Shown piece by piece: positions 17,118 through 26,520 of a stretch of 50,247 bases of DNA. Made by a program: the position numbers and the translations under genes. Source of the stretch: Bacteroidota bacterium (GTDB taxonomy: Bacteria; Bacteroidota; Bacteroidia; JABDFU01); NCBI GenBank assembly GCA_016183775.1, contig JACPDY010000126.1:1-50247 (forward strand). Reading direction: 5' to 3'. Position 1 is the first letter of the stretch, and the number at the start of each line of letters is the position of its first letter. The notes under the pieces were generated by a model. That model saw nothing but the letters and a program-made list of their open reading frames with translations. It did no database searches and was not told the origin of the DNA.

Positions 17118-18401
17118 TTATTTACTTCTTATTATATCTATCGGATCAACCTTAGAAGCCTTGCGTGCGGGAATATACCCGGCAATGGCTGTTACAACTA
17201 ATCCAAAACAATATGCAAAAATGAAAAATACAGGAGATGAATTGAAATGTAAATATTCCATCGACACAAATCCTTTAATATCCATGCGTATACTGCCTAC
17301 AATTTTTTGAAGTGCGCCGCCAAGCAGCAACCCGAGCAGGCCGCCAAAAAAACCTATGATAAGGGACTCGATCAGAAAAATAGCGCGTATGTCTTTATCT
17401 TTATACCCAATCGACTTGAGAATGGCAATATCCGGCATCTTCTCATAAATGATCATCATCAGGATGTTGAAAATGCCAAATCCTGAAACAACAAGTATGG
17501 AAGTAATAACAAGGTAGGTTATCATATTCTGGATCTTGAACACGCCGAAAATATTTGCATTCGCTTCTTTCCAATCCATAGCACGGAAACCAAATTTTCT
17601 CTGATAAAGTTTCGCCAGTTCTCCAGCCTTCTCGATATCCTTCAATTTAATATTTATATCAGTTATATATGATCCATCTACCTGGAGTAAACGTTGAGCA
17701 TTTCTCAGGTTTATATACGCCCTGCGATTATCAACCTCCGTAATTCCTGTGCGGTTAATCCCCACTACCTTCATCTCAAGTGTCACTCCTAAAGGAGAAG
17801 TTATATTCACATTGTCATTCATTTTCGCGCCGAGTTGCCCTGCCAAACCTTCCCCGAGAATAACCCCGTTCGAAGTGGTCTGCAACTTCAACATATTACC
17901 CTGGGTCATATACTGATCAACGTTAAACAAAATATTTTCACGGAGAATATCCACACCGGAAATTTTTCCGGCCACTTCCGCAATGCCCACTTTGAAAATT
18001 GCCTGTGCCCCGAGGAACGGTGACGCACCCGCCACTTCCGGATCCTTTTCAAGCAGTTGCATGATCTGCAAACCATTCCTGATCTTCGGCAATTCATCCT
18101 TTGGTTTTTGATTGTTTACAACTATCCAGTGATCGGATACCGGATACATTTTTGAAAGAATACTTGGCCGGCTCTTCTCCGCTTCATTATAAATACGAAT
18201 GTTAGCGGTCGTATTTATTGTCTGGTCAATAAACGTGCTTTGAAAGCCCGACATTAATCCTGCCTGGAAAATAAACATGGCAATACCAAACGTCACTCCC
18301 AGCATAGCCACAATGGTTTGACGCTTCTTGGAAAACAAGTGCGTTAACGCGATCTTTATGACGGGTGATTTATAGTTCAAAGTTCCAGGTTCCGCGTTCA
18401 A
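17118..18401 (-). CDS. ABC transporter permease, FtsX/MacB-like
   Basis: A permease with one N-terminal membrane helix (after KIALTHLFSKKRQTIVAM), a periplasmic domain of about 250 residues and three C-terminal helices (starting MITYLVITSILVV) plus the conserved FtsX ending IPARKASKVDPIDIIR. This is the MacB/LolC-type topology, and with the adaptor and ATPase it makes a MacAB-like complex for efflux or envelope maintenance. Start is unclear: there is no ATG in the first 30 codons. TTG at 18401 or TTG at 18380 are candidates, and both sit within or beside the inverted repeat at 18382-18463. Family alignments would favour a start near 18380. Confidence 0.88.
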   Translation of the reverse strand: MNAEPGTLNYKSPVIKIALTHLFSKKRQTIVAMLGVTFGIAMFIFQAGLMSGFQSTFIDQTINTTANIRIYNEAEKSRPSILSKMYPVSDHWIVVNNQKPKDELPKIRNGLQIMQLLEKDPEVAGASPFLGAQAIFKVGIAEVAGKISGVDILRENILFNVDQYMTQGNMLKLQTTSNGVILGEGLAGQLGAKMNDNVNITSPLGVTLEMKVVGINRTGITEVDNRRAYINLRNAQRLLQVDGSYITDINIKLKDIEKAGELAKLYQRKFGFRAMDWKEANANIFGVFKIQNMITYLVITSILVVSGFGIFNILMMIIYEKMPDIAILKSIGYKDKDIRAIFLIESLIIGFFGGLLGLLLGGALQKIVGSIRMDIKGFVSMEYLHFNSSPVFFIFAYCFGLVVTAIAGYIPARKASKVDPIDIIRSK

Positions 18402-18463
18402 GGTTAAAGATCAAAGTAGACGATTGAAAACAAACCTTGAACTTTGAACCCCGAACCCGGAAC
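18382..18463. repeat. Long imperfect inverted repeat spanning the permease gene start
   Basis: The arm at 18382-18405 (GTTCCAGGTTC, then GTTCAAGGTT) pairs with the arm at 18433-18463 (AACCTTGAAC, then GAACCCGGAAC), with a small internal bulge in the longer arm. It lies between the adaptor and permease genes, and its left arm contains the only upstream start candidate (TTG) of the permease. Confidence 0.6.
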
Positions 18464-18466
18464 ATA

Positions 18467-19558
18467 TTATGGTTTAACAATTTCAGTGCTTTCATCCAAC
18501 CCCTCCAATACTTCTACAAATTGCAGATCTTCCGCTCCCTTTTTTATTTCCCTTAATTCGCCGGAAGAATTAATTTTTACTTTACGGCTATCAATTAAAA
18601 ACTCGCGTGGTATAACAAGCGCATTTTTTTTCTCAGCAATTATAATATTCCCTTCAACTGACATACCTGAGTAAACATTTACAGATCCCGGCAGCTCAAT
18701 GGAGGCGACTATTTTAGATGTCTTATTTACCTGGTTGATCCGCGGATATGCTTCCATAACCTTTCCTCTTAAAGTCAATTCTTTGTATGCATCGATGACA
18801 TAAACAATATCCTGCCCTTTTTTAAGTAACGATATATCCATCTCGTCAACACTAAGTTCAACTTCATAATTGCTAATATCCCCAACTTCCATTATTACAT
18901 TTTGTGAACTGACTAACTCTCCTTCTTTTGGAATAATGTCGTACACCTTCCCATTCACAAGAGAGGCTATAATATAGTCACTTTTGTTAGACAGCTGCGC
19001 TTCATACTGAAGTTTGGCATTACCATATTCAGTCCGTACACGGTCGCGCGTGGTCATGTAATTATTGGCAGCTTTCAAAAATAGTTGTTTGGAAATTTCG
19101 AATTGTGTTTTTGACTGATCGAATTGCGCTTTAGAAGCGGCATTGTCCTTTAACAAATTTGTATACCGCGTGTAATTTGCAGAGTCTAATTCATACTTCG
19201 ACCTTGCCGCTACCACATCCTGCTTCAACGCCATTAATAACGGGGAATTGTCGCCCGCATTCTGTTCGGCAAGCTGCAATTGATTTTTAGCGACATCCAC
19301 ATTTAATGTACTTACTTCACTTTTTATTGTTACCAATGCCTGGCCGATCTTTACCGAATCTCCTACAGATACATGGATCCTTTCGATATAACCGGGCAGC
19401 TTGCTAATCACCTTATAATCGTTAAGCGGATAAATTTTACCGGATGCATAAACAGCTTGTGTAAGATCTTTACGCACTGCCATTGTGGTGCTGGCCGATC
19501 GTTTACAAGATGCCAGCGTTGTGGCAACTATAAAGATGGCTAAGAATCGTTGTATCAT
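18467..19558 (-). CDS. Periplasmic adaptor (membrane fusion) lipoprotein, HlyD/MacA type
   Basis: A 363-residue lipoprotein (signal peptide ending LASC) of the membrane fusion family. The N-terminal half has the barrel-sandwich segment (SGKIYPLNDYKVISKLPGY, VSVGDSVKIGQALVTI), a long alpha-helical hairpin (residues about 90-190), and the returning lipoyl half and beta-barrel domain (VYDIIPKEGELVSSQNVIM). It bridges the inner-membrane permease to an outer-membrane channel; no TolC gene is in this operon, so it may share one from elsewhere, such as that at 27.7 kb. Encoded 11 bases after the DUF4249 gene. Confidence 0.9.
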   Translation of the reverse strand: MIQRFLAIFIVATTLASCKRSASTTMAVRKDLTQAVYASGKIYPLNDYKVISKLPGYIERIHVSVGDSVKIGQALVTIKSEVSTLNVDVAKNQLQLAEQNAGDNSPLLMALKQDVVAARSKYELDSANYTRYTNLLKDNAASKAQFDQSKTQFEISKQLFLKAANNYMTTRDRVRTEYGNAKLQYEAQLSNKSDYIIASLVNGKVYDIIPKEGELVSSQNVIMEVGDISNYEVELSVDEMDISLLKKGQDIVYVIDAYKELTLRGKVMEAYPRINQVNKTSKIVASIELPGSVNVYSGMSVEGNIIIAEKKNALVIPREFLIDSRKVKINSSGELREIKKGAEDLQFVEVLEGLDESTEIVKP

Positions 19559-19568
19559 GTTCGTGTTT

Positions 19569-20441
19569 TTATTTTATTTTGATCCCGTTCGATGCAACTA
19601 ATGCCGTATTAAAAAAGCCGACAGCTTTGCCAGTTGAACCGGGATTTATGTTTTTAATATTGCTGATAACGTTCGCAGGTGGCGTGGCAAACAATCCTCC
19701 ATTTTGAGTTTGCTGCATTGTTTGCTGAAAAAAGAAAAATGTTTCCGGGTTAATGGAATGTAACTCCACAGAAATTGTATCGCCTGCCACAAGTCCTTTT
19801 TCAGGGTTAATGGACTGCCTGATCGGAAGAATAAACGGGAGCCCGTCTGCTCCTTCACCTCCGAAAGCGCCGTCCTGGGAAACAACAAGATCAGAAGGTT
19901 TATTTAAAAAAGCACCATTGACAAATGATTTGATCCAGTAAAAATTAGGCATCCCGCTGATATCCTTTGAATAAAAACTTGCGTAGTTGGCCTCCGCGGA
20001 GGAAGGTCCATTGCCTTTAAAAAATTCGTAATTCAATGAATCGACCAAAGGCACAGGAAATGCAAAGGACGTAGCTATGTATTGTTCGCCGTTATAATTA
20101 ACAGTTAATGTGTATGAATGGGCCAGCCTTAACAAGGTGTCCCCAACGGACGGGATCCACTCATATTTTCCAGTCCCGGAATTATCAATAAAATTATATA
20201 TGTTACTGTCATTGTCGGTAATGTAAACTGTTGCGCCAATTGCAGCAGGACATGCCTCATTATTAAAATAGCTTGCTGTTTTAGTCAGTTTTATTACCTG
20301 TGTCCCGGGTTTGTTATTAATAAACGCATCAACCGCCAATTGTGAGGTTCCCTCATCCAGCTTAATATCAATTACCTTTTCGCAGCTGACAAACGACAGT
20401 ATTAAAATTCCACTTACCAAAACATTAAAAATACTTCTCAT
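19569..20441 (-). CDS. DUF4249 lipoprotein
   Basis: A 290-residue lipoprotein (signal peptide ending SFVSC) of the DUF4249 family, which in Bacteroidota is coded immediately after a TonB-dependent receptor and is thought to be its surface or periplasmic partner. Visible traits: the CEKVIDIKLDEG start of the mature protein, a beta-rich N-terminal domain (LAVDAFINNKPGTQVIKLTK, AIGATVYITDND) and a second domain after LVDSLNYEFF. I use the ATG at 20441, one base after the receptor stop codon, rather than an ATG eight codons earlier that overlaps the receptor. The substrate is unknown. Confidence 0.88.
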   Translation of the reverse strand: MRSIFNVLVSGILILSFVSCEKVIDIKLDEGTSQLAVDAFINNKPGTQVIKLTKTASYFNNEACPAAIGATVYITDNDSNIYNFIDNSGTGKYEWIPSVGDTLLRLAHSYTLTVNYNGEQYIATSFAFPVPLVDSLNYEFFKGNGPSSAEANYASFYSKDISGMPNFYWIKSFVNGAFLNKPSDLVVSQDGAFGGEGADGLPFILPIRQSINPEKGLVAGDTISVELHSINPETFFFFQQTMQQTQNGGLFATPPANVISNIKNINPGSTGKAVGFFNTALVASNGIKIK

Positions 20442-20442
20442 T

Positions 20443-22803
20443 TTAAAATTTAAAGTTAAATGCAACCGCCGGAATTATTCTTCCAATAATAGAATACCTT
20501 ACCGCTTCAGTTAATCGGGCGTTATCAGCATTTTGCCTGAAGAAAACCGAGAACGGATTTTCCCTGTTGTAAACATTATAAACAGAAAAAACAAAATTTC
20601 CATCCCATTTGCGCTTTTCCTTTTTCTTTAACTGCAGGGTAGCTGAAAGGTCAAGCCGATGGTATGGGGGAATGCGGTAATTATTCCTTGCCTCATCCGA
20701 ATTGTGCGGAATAATATATCCCTGCACTTCTATACGATTAGTGGGAAATGTGGCCGGCGTACCTGTTGCAAAAGTAAATGTTGCAGATACATCAAATCTT
20801 TCAGTAAGGCCATAATTAGCAACAACATTCATATTGTGCAATTTATCAAAGCGATTGGGGTACCAATTGCGGCGGTTTATTCCTTCTACAAGGCGCTCAG
20901 TGCGCGCAAGAGTGTAGCTTATCCATCCTGTTAATTTACCATGGGTCTTCCGGACAAAAAATTCAATACCGTAAGCCCGCCCTTTACCGTTTAGCAAGTC
21001 CGCTTCCAGTTGTTCGTTCAAAAGTAAATTCGCGTTATCAATATAGTCGATCTGGTTTTGTAATATTTTATAGTATGTTTCAACAGAGCTTTCATACATA
21101 TTGTCCTTCCCGAAATTTTTAAAATATCCTATAGCCACCTGGTCGGCAAGCTGTGGTTTAACATTGTTCGTTGTAGGAGTCCATACATCAAGCGGCGTAG
21201 AAGCCGTGGTGTTTGAAATTAAATGCAGGTATTGAACAGTACGATTGTAGCTGGCTTTAACTGAACTTGTTTCGTTTACATCTACCTTTATCGAGAAGCG
21301 GGGTTCAATATTGCTGTATGTTTTTATAACCTCATTATTACCATAATTTTTTGTGGAAACAAGCGAGCGTCTTACATTAGGTGTTGTATCATTGTAAGTA
21401 AAAGCTTTTCCCTCGCCCAAATATTGCCAGGCAGAATAACGAAGTCCGTATTGCAAGACCACTAAAGCCCCTATCTTTTGTTCATTCTCTAAATAAACCG
21501 CGGATTCAAGCGCAAACTTATCCTTAAGGCCGAAGCTGCTGTATACGCCACTGCTTAAAGCTGTAGCCGTACCAGGTACAAAATCAAAATAGGTCGATTG
21601 AGCGCCAAACTTAATAGTGTTGTTTGTATTGGGGAAGTATGTAAACTCAGGCTTTACGCTATAATTGATGATCTTCGATTTCCACTCAAACGAATCGGTT
21701 CCTTTGCTGGTGAATAAAATGGAATAATCGTAATTGCTGTATATCAATGAAGTGTTAAGGAACAGCTTGTCGCCGAATACATGATTCCAGCGTAATGTGC
21801 CCGTTGCATTTCCCCAGTTAAAACTGAATTCGGTTGCGCCGAAAACATCACGACCAAAATAGCCGGAAAGGAAAAACCTGTTTTTATCATTAATTGTATA
21901 ATTTGCCTTTACTGTCAGGTCATAAAAATAAAATTTTGACTCCTTAAGTTCTTCCGACAAAAATGGTTTTGCCAACACATCAATATATGACCGGCGTCCC
22001 GCAATTATAAAAGATCCTTTCCCTTTTACTATGGGGGCCTCAATTGATAAACGGCTGAATATCACGCCAACCCCTCCGTTCACTTCCAGCTTTTTACTGT
22101 TCCCGTCCTTCATTCGTACATCAAGAATGGATGAAATACGTCCTCCATATTGGGCAGGAATACCACCTTTAATAAGTTTTACATCTTTAACTGCATCGGG
22201 ATTAAAAACAGAAAAAAAACCAAACAGGTGCGATGAATTATAAACCGGGGCTTCGTCAAGCAACACCAGGTTCTGATCAACACTGCCACCCCGCACATTA
22301 AACCCGCTGGCGCCTTCACCAACAGTGGTCACGCCCGGCAATAGCTGTATACTGCGCACCAGGTCTATCTCTCCCAAAAGAGCGGGAATTTTTTTTATTG
22401 TTTTAATATCGAGTTTATTAATACTCATTTCCACGCTCTTCACATTTTCATCCGGACGATCGGATTGAATTTCAACCGCTTCTAATTGCCTGGCCTCTTC
22501 TGAAAGTTCAACACTTTGAGTGATGTCCGCAGTAAGTTGAATTGATTTTATGATTGGTTGATATCCCAAGGATGTATAGGTGATGGTATAATTTCCCTCC
22601 GGAATTGAAACGGAGTAGAAGCCGTATACATTTGCCGCGGCACCTGTTTTTAACTCATTTACAAAAACAGTTGCGCCAATAAGTACCTCGCCGTTCTTTG
22701 CATCTTTAAGATAACCGCTGATAGTATATTTTTTTTGCGCGAAAAATATGGTGGTGACAAATAAGAAAATCAAAACGATTAATAATTTTTTCCTTATAAA
22801 CAT
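20443..22803 (-). CDS. TonB-dependent receptor with carboxypeptidase-like N-terminal domain
   Basis: A 786-residue outer-membrane receptor. After the signal peptide (ending FFAQKK) there is an N-terminal carboxypeptidase-regulatory-like domain (YTISGYLKDAKNGEVLIG, residues 24-105), then the plug with FNVRGGSVDQNLVLLDEAPV and GGIPAQYGGRISSILDVRMK, and a beta-barrel that ends in the aromatic VAFNFKF. It forms a unit with the DUF4249 lipoprotein, similar to SusC/SusD-type pairs but distinct from them. The MacAB-like genes follow in the same direction, which is unusual for a nutrient receptor and suggests that receptor and exporter are expressed together. Substrate not predictable from sequence. 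Confidence 0.92.
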   Translation of the reverse strand: MFIRKKLLIVLIFLFVTTIFFAQKKYTISGYLKDAKNGEVLIGATVFVNELKTGAAANVYGFYSVSIPEGNYTITYTSLGYQPIIKSIQLTADITQSVELSEEARQLEAVEIQSDRPDENVKSVEMSINKLDIKTIKKIPALLGEIDLVRSIQLLPGVTTVGEGASGFNVRGGSVDQNLVLLDEAPVYNSSHLFGFFSVFNPDAVKDVKLIKGGIPAQYGGRISSILDVRMKDGNSKKLEVNGGVGVIFSRLSIEAPIVKGKGSFIIAGRRSYIDVLAKPFLSEELKESKFYFYDLTVKANYTINDKNRFFLSGYFGRDVFGATEFSFNWGNATGTLRWNHVFGDKLFLNTSLIYSNYDYSILFTSKGTDSFEWKSKIINYSVKPEFTYFPNTNNTIKFGAQSTYFDFVPGTATALSSGVYSSFGLKDKFALESAVYLENEQKIGALVVLQYGLRYSAWQYLGEGKAFTYNDTTPNVRRSLVSTKNYGNNEVIKTYSNIEPRFSIKVDVNETSSVKASYNRTVQYLHLISNTTASTPLDVWTPTTNNVKPQLADQVAIGYFKNFGKDNMYESSVETYYKILQNQIDYIDNANLLLNEQLEADLLNGKGRAYGIEFFVRKTHGKLTGWISYTLARTERLVEGINRRNWYPNRFDKLHNMNVVANYGLTERFDVSATFTFATGTPATFPTNRIEVQGYIIPHNSDEARNNYRIPPYHRLDLSATLQLKKKEKRKWDGNFVFSVYNVYNRENPFSVFFRQNADNARLTEAVRYSIIGRIIPAVAFNFKF

Positions 22804-22810
22804 TTCTGTG

Positions 22811-22981
22811 TTGGGCTAAAGCCCAATTGAGGGGTTTTTGTTTCCCCCGACCTAAAGGTTGGGGTTATGAAAAGATGAATCCATTTTAAACCATGAACGC
22901 AGACGAAATTGATTTCTCATTACCCCGTCCGCCTGAGGTGGAGGGGGTATAACAACCAACAAACATTCGGCTTTAGCCCAA
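22811..22981. repeat. Cluster of G/C-rich hairpins between the RND gene and the TonB receptor
   Basis: Four elements in 171 bases: TTGGGCTAAAGCCCAA (perfect 7-base arms, 22811-22826); CCCCGACCT paired with AGGTTGGGG (22845-22864, one wobble); a 13-base stem TACCCC...GGGGTA (22921-22949, one mismatch, one wobble); and GGCTTTAGCCCAA (22969-22981), the exact complement of the start of the first element. They fill the gap between two minus-strand transcription units and are much more GC-rich than the surroundings. Confidence 0.6.
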
Positions 22982-23009
22982 ATAGGGGATGCCACTTATT
23001 TCCGTCAAC

Positions 23010-26000
23010 TTAATAAGCTTCGCGATAAATATTTTTACCAACGAATATCTTACATATCAAAATAAAGAATGGTACATACATCAACAGGTGCGGCAAATGC
23101 AAGTGATCAAGTATTTTAACGGATTGTCCTTTTAATCTATAGCTGATCATGTACATCGCGGGAACCAATATTAATGTCAAAAATGTTGCAAATCCTAACC
23201 CGAATATCATTGTCCATGATAAAGGGCCCCAGAAAGCAACACTGTCACCACCAAAGAAAATTTCAGGGTTGAGATGTGTAAATAATTTAACAAAATCGAT
23301 ATTCAGCCCGACGGCTAAAGGGATCAATCCGAGTATTGTGGCAGATGCGGTTAATATAACAGGGGTCATACGCGTGCGCCCCGCTTCCATTATTGCATCG
23401 CGGGCGCTCATTCCCTGTGCCAACATCAGATCTGTAAATTCTACTAAAAGAATACCATTCCGAACAACAATTCCTGCCAAAGCGACAATTCCGATGCCGG
23501 TCATAACGATCGACATGTCCATATTGAAAATGGCTGTTCCGAGCAATACGCCAATTATGCTGAAAAATATTTCAGTAAGAATAATAAAAGGTTTTGAAAC
23601 CGAATTGAATTGCATTACGAGGATTACAATGATCAATCCGATCGAAGTAAGCAATGCTCCCCCCAAAAAGTTCATCGTTTCAATTTGCTCTTCCTGTGAG
23701 CCCACCATTTTTACCTCTACTCCATCCGGGGCATGAAACTTTTCCACTTCCTTTTGTACTTTCAGCGCTACTTCATTTTCTGTTCCCTGCACAAGCACAT
23801 TGGATGAAAGTGTGATAACACGTTTCTGATTTTTTCTTTTAATCCCTCCGAATGTATTTTCATAACGAATGTCAGCAAAGGATGAGATCGGCACCTGGCG
23901 GATCATTCCGTTCATCGCCATATCGCGGTAAACAATGGTCATGTTCTTTAACTGGTCGATATTGTTCCTCTGTTTTTCATCATATCTTATTTGTATCGGG
24001 TATTCATCATCCAGATCGCGGAATTTAGATGTCCGCAGCTGACCAAAAACGGCATTGCGGATCTCGCTCCCGATCTGTCCGACAGAGATCCCCTCCCGGT
24101 TAGCCCGTTCACGGTCAATGTCAAAAACTATTTCCGGTTTGTTATCCTCAAAATCTGATCTTAATTCCTCGACACCTTCAATGTGCAGACTATCGAGGTA
24201 TCTTTTTACCTGCTTTGAAGTTATATTCATCGCCACCAGATCATCACCCGAAATCTCGACTGTAATGGCCTTTGGCTGAGGTGGACCGGCCTGTTCCTGG
24301 GTTACTGCAATGTCCGCTCCTGCAATTCCTTTCACTGCATCGCGTATTTCAGCAAGATAGGGCATAGTAGATATTCCATTTCGTTCTGCAAAAGGAACAA
24401 ATGATATTTGCAGCTTACCTCTGTTCGGATACTGTCCCTGATCTTCATCGGATGGATCGGTAACAGCAATAGTTACGTTAGAAATTACTGAAGAGACAAC
24501 GGGATTTTCTTTTCCATCGGGATATAAAACGGTACTCACTCTTTTTTCCACTATTTTCAGCACGCTGTCTGTATATGCAGGGTCGGTACCAACAGGAAGA
24601 GATACATATACAAATGCAAAATTAGGATCAGAACTCGGGAAGAATGTCGGGGCTTTTCCGCGAGCCATTGTTAATATAATTGATAAAACAAATAAGCCGA
24701 ATGTAATGGATAAGGTTGAATAAGGTTTTGTCAAAGCCCATGCCAGAATTTTGGAATAGCGATCAATGACCGCAGGCCAGATCTTTTGCTGAAATTTTTT
24801 CACCCAGCCAAGCAATACAAACCTGTAAAGCATATTTAATAAAAACATCATTACCAGAAAATTGGCAAAACCAAAATTTCCCCCAACATAAAAGAGTATT
24901 GCAAAGCCGAGCAAAACGGCGCTTGTTATTTTAACACCTCTTGTCAATTTTGATTTTCCTGTTTCGTGTTCAACCTCCGGTTTCATAAACGAAGCGGCGA
25001 AAACCGGGTTGATGATATAAGCAACGAAAAGTGAGGCGAGTAGAGTAATGATCAGCGTAACAGGCAGAAAGAACATGAATTGACCGATAACTCCATCCCA
25101 GAAGGCAAGAGGAATAAAAGGAGCGAGTGTGGTCAACGTACCGGAGAGGACAGGTAAAAACACTTCTCCTGCAGCCATTTTAGCCGCTTCAACAATACTT
25201 CGTTTTCCATTGGCAAATAACCGGTGCGTATTCTCGATCACAACGATCGCATCATCCACTACAATTCCGAGTGCGAGCAATAAGCCGAACAATACGATCA
25301 TATTCATAGTAAACCCAATACTTGGCATTATAAGAAATGCAATGAACATCGATAAAGGAACCGACATAGCAACGAAGATGGCGTTGGTGGCTCCCATGAA
25401 GAACATCAAGATGATGGTAACAAGAATAAAACCAATTACTATTGTATTGATAAGATCATGAAGTGTGGTTCGGGTTTGATTACTTTGATCTCCCGTAACA
25501 ACAACATTCAGGCCCTTCGGAAAATCTGATTCCTGCATTTCCTTTACAATAATTTTTATCTTATCCGAAGCTTCGATCAGGTTAAATCCGGCCCGCTTAA
25601 CAACGCTAAGTGTAATTACATTTTTGCCGCCAAGGCGGGCAAAACTCTCCTGTTCCTTGAATGTGTCTTTTATCTGAGCAATGTCCTTCAGGTAAATAGG
25701 AGCCCCGTTCGGTGATTTTACAATAAGGTTTTCAAGTTCAGTAACATTTTTAAATTCCTTTTTTACGTTGATCGTTCTCCGCATCCCATCCATTTTAACA
25801 GTACCTCCTGTAATGGTCATGTTCTCATAGCCAATCGCACGCTCAATATCGCCCAATGAAATCTGGGCTACCTGGGCTTTGTACATATCCACATTCACCT
25901 GTATTTCCCTCTCAAGGGCTCCGATCAGGTCAACACGGGTGATCTCTTTAAGCGACTCTATACGATCCTGCAATTTATCAGCATAGTTTTTAATTTTATT

Positions 26001-26471
26001 CAGATCAAAATCTCCTGAAACATTCACGAACATGATCGGTATTTCAGAAAGATTAATATCCATAACATTCGGATCAGCAGGAAGGTCGATCGGGAGGTCG
26101 GCTTTGGCTCTGTCAACAGCATCCTTTACCTTTTGCTTCGCAATATTTATTTTAACATCTGTATTAAATTCGATGATCACATTCGAATAGTCCTGGTAGG
26201 AATTACTTGTAACTTTTTTCACCCCCGCAATTGATTTCATTCGTTTCTCCAGCGGCTTGGTCACCAGGTTCTCCATATTCTCCGGTGATGTTCCGGGATA
26301 AACCGTGCTGATAAATATTTTGGGGATCACGATCACCGGAAAGTTCTCTTTAGGAAGGCTGTTGTAAGTAGAATAGCCCCACAACGCTATAATGATCGTG
26401 AAAATATAAATGCTTGTGCGGTTATTGATCGCCCAGCTGCTTGGTTTGAATTCTTTGAATATTTCTTTCAT
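23010..26471 (-). CDS. RND efflux pump, inner-membrane transporter (HAE1/AcrB-like)
   Basis: A 1153-residue proton-driven RND pump. It has the usual layout: N-terminal helix, large periplasmic loop, helices 2-6 with the proton-relay aspartate pair in ALGIVVDDAIVVIENTH, a second periplasmic loop, and helices 8-12 (GIVALAGIVVRNGILLVEFTD is the mirrored motif). An inserted hydrophobic/basic stretch around residues 500-570 (SAVLLGFAILFYVGGNFG) is longer than in E. coli AcrB. It exports drugs, metals or lipids together with the adaptor (26.5 kb) and TolC-like channel (27.7 kb) in the same operon. Substrate unknown. Confidence 0.94.
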   Translation of the reverse strand: MKEIFKEFKPSSWAINNRTSIYIFTIIIALWGYSTYNSLPKENFPVIVIPKIFISTVYPGTSPENMENLVTKPLEKRMKSIAGVKKVTSNSYQDYSNVIIEFNTDVKINIAKQKVKDAVDRAKADLPIDLPADPNVMDINLSEIPIMFVNVSGDFDLNKIKNYADKLQDRIESLKEITRVDLIGALEREIQVNVDMYKAQVAQISLGDIERAIGYENMTITGGTVKMDGMRRTINVKKEFKNVTELENLIVKSPNGAPIYLKDIAQIKDTFKEQESFARLGGKNVITLSVVKRAGFNLIEASDKIKIIVKEMQESDFPKGLNVVVTGDQSNQTRTTLHDLINTIVIGFILVTIILMFFMGATNAIFVAMSVPLSMFIAFLIMPSIGFTMNMIVLFGLLLALGIVVDDAIVVIENTHRLFANGKRSIVEAAKMAAGEVFLPVLSGTLTTLAPFIPLAFWDGVIGQFMFFLPVTLIITLLASLFVAYIINPVFAASFMKPEVEHETGKSKLTRGVKITSAVLLGFAILFYVGGNFGFANFLVMMFLLNMLYRFVLLGWVKKFQQKIWPAVIDRYSKILAWALTKPYSTLSITFGLFVLSIILTMARGKAPTFFPSSDPNFAFVYVSLPVGTDPAYTDSVLKIVEKRVSTVLYPDGKENPVVSSVISNVTIAVTDPSDEDQGQYPNRGKLQISFVPFAERNGISTMPYLAEIRDAVKGIAGADIAVTQEQAGPPQPKAITVEISGDDLVAMNITSKQVKRYLDSLHIEGVEELRSDFEDNKPEIVFDIDRERANREGISVGQIGSEIRNAVFGQLRTSKFRDLDDEYPIQIRYDEKQRNNIDQLKNMTIVYRDMAMNGMIRQVPISSFADIRYENTFGGIKRKNQKRVITLSSNVLVQGTENEVALKVQKEVEKFHAPDGVEVKMVGSQEEQIETMNFLGGALLTSIGLIIVILVMQFNSVSKPFIILTEIFFSIIGVLLGTAIFNMDMSIVMTGIGIVALAGIVVRNGILLVEFTDLMLAQGMSARDAIMEAGRTRMTPVILTASATILGLIPLAVGLNIDFVKLFTHLNPEIFFGGDSVAFWGPLSWTMIFGLGFATFLTLILVPAMYMISYRLKGQSVKILDHLHLPHLLMYVPFFILICKIFVGKNIYREAY

Positions 26472-26520
26472 ATTTTTTGGTTGAAAAAGTTTCAGGTTCA
26501 GACAACCCGAAACCAGTAAC

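Noticed and set aside
23149-23736. Open frame of 195 codons on the plus strand opposite the RND pump
   Set aside because: It is a shadow of the well-supported RND gene: low-complexity Ile/Pro/Asn-rich translation with no start context or domain.
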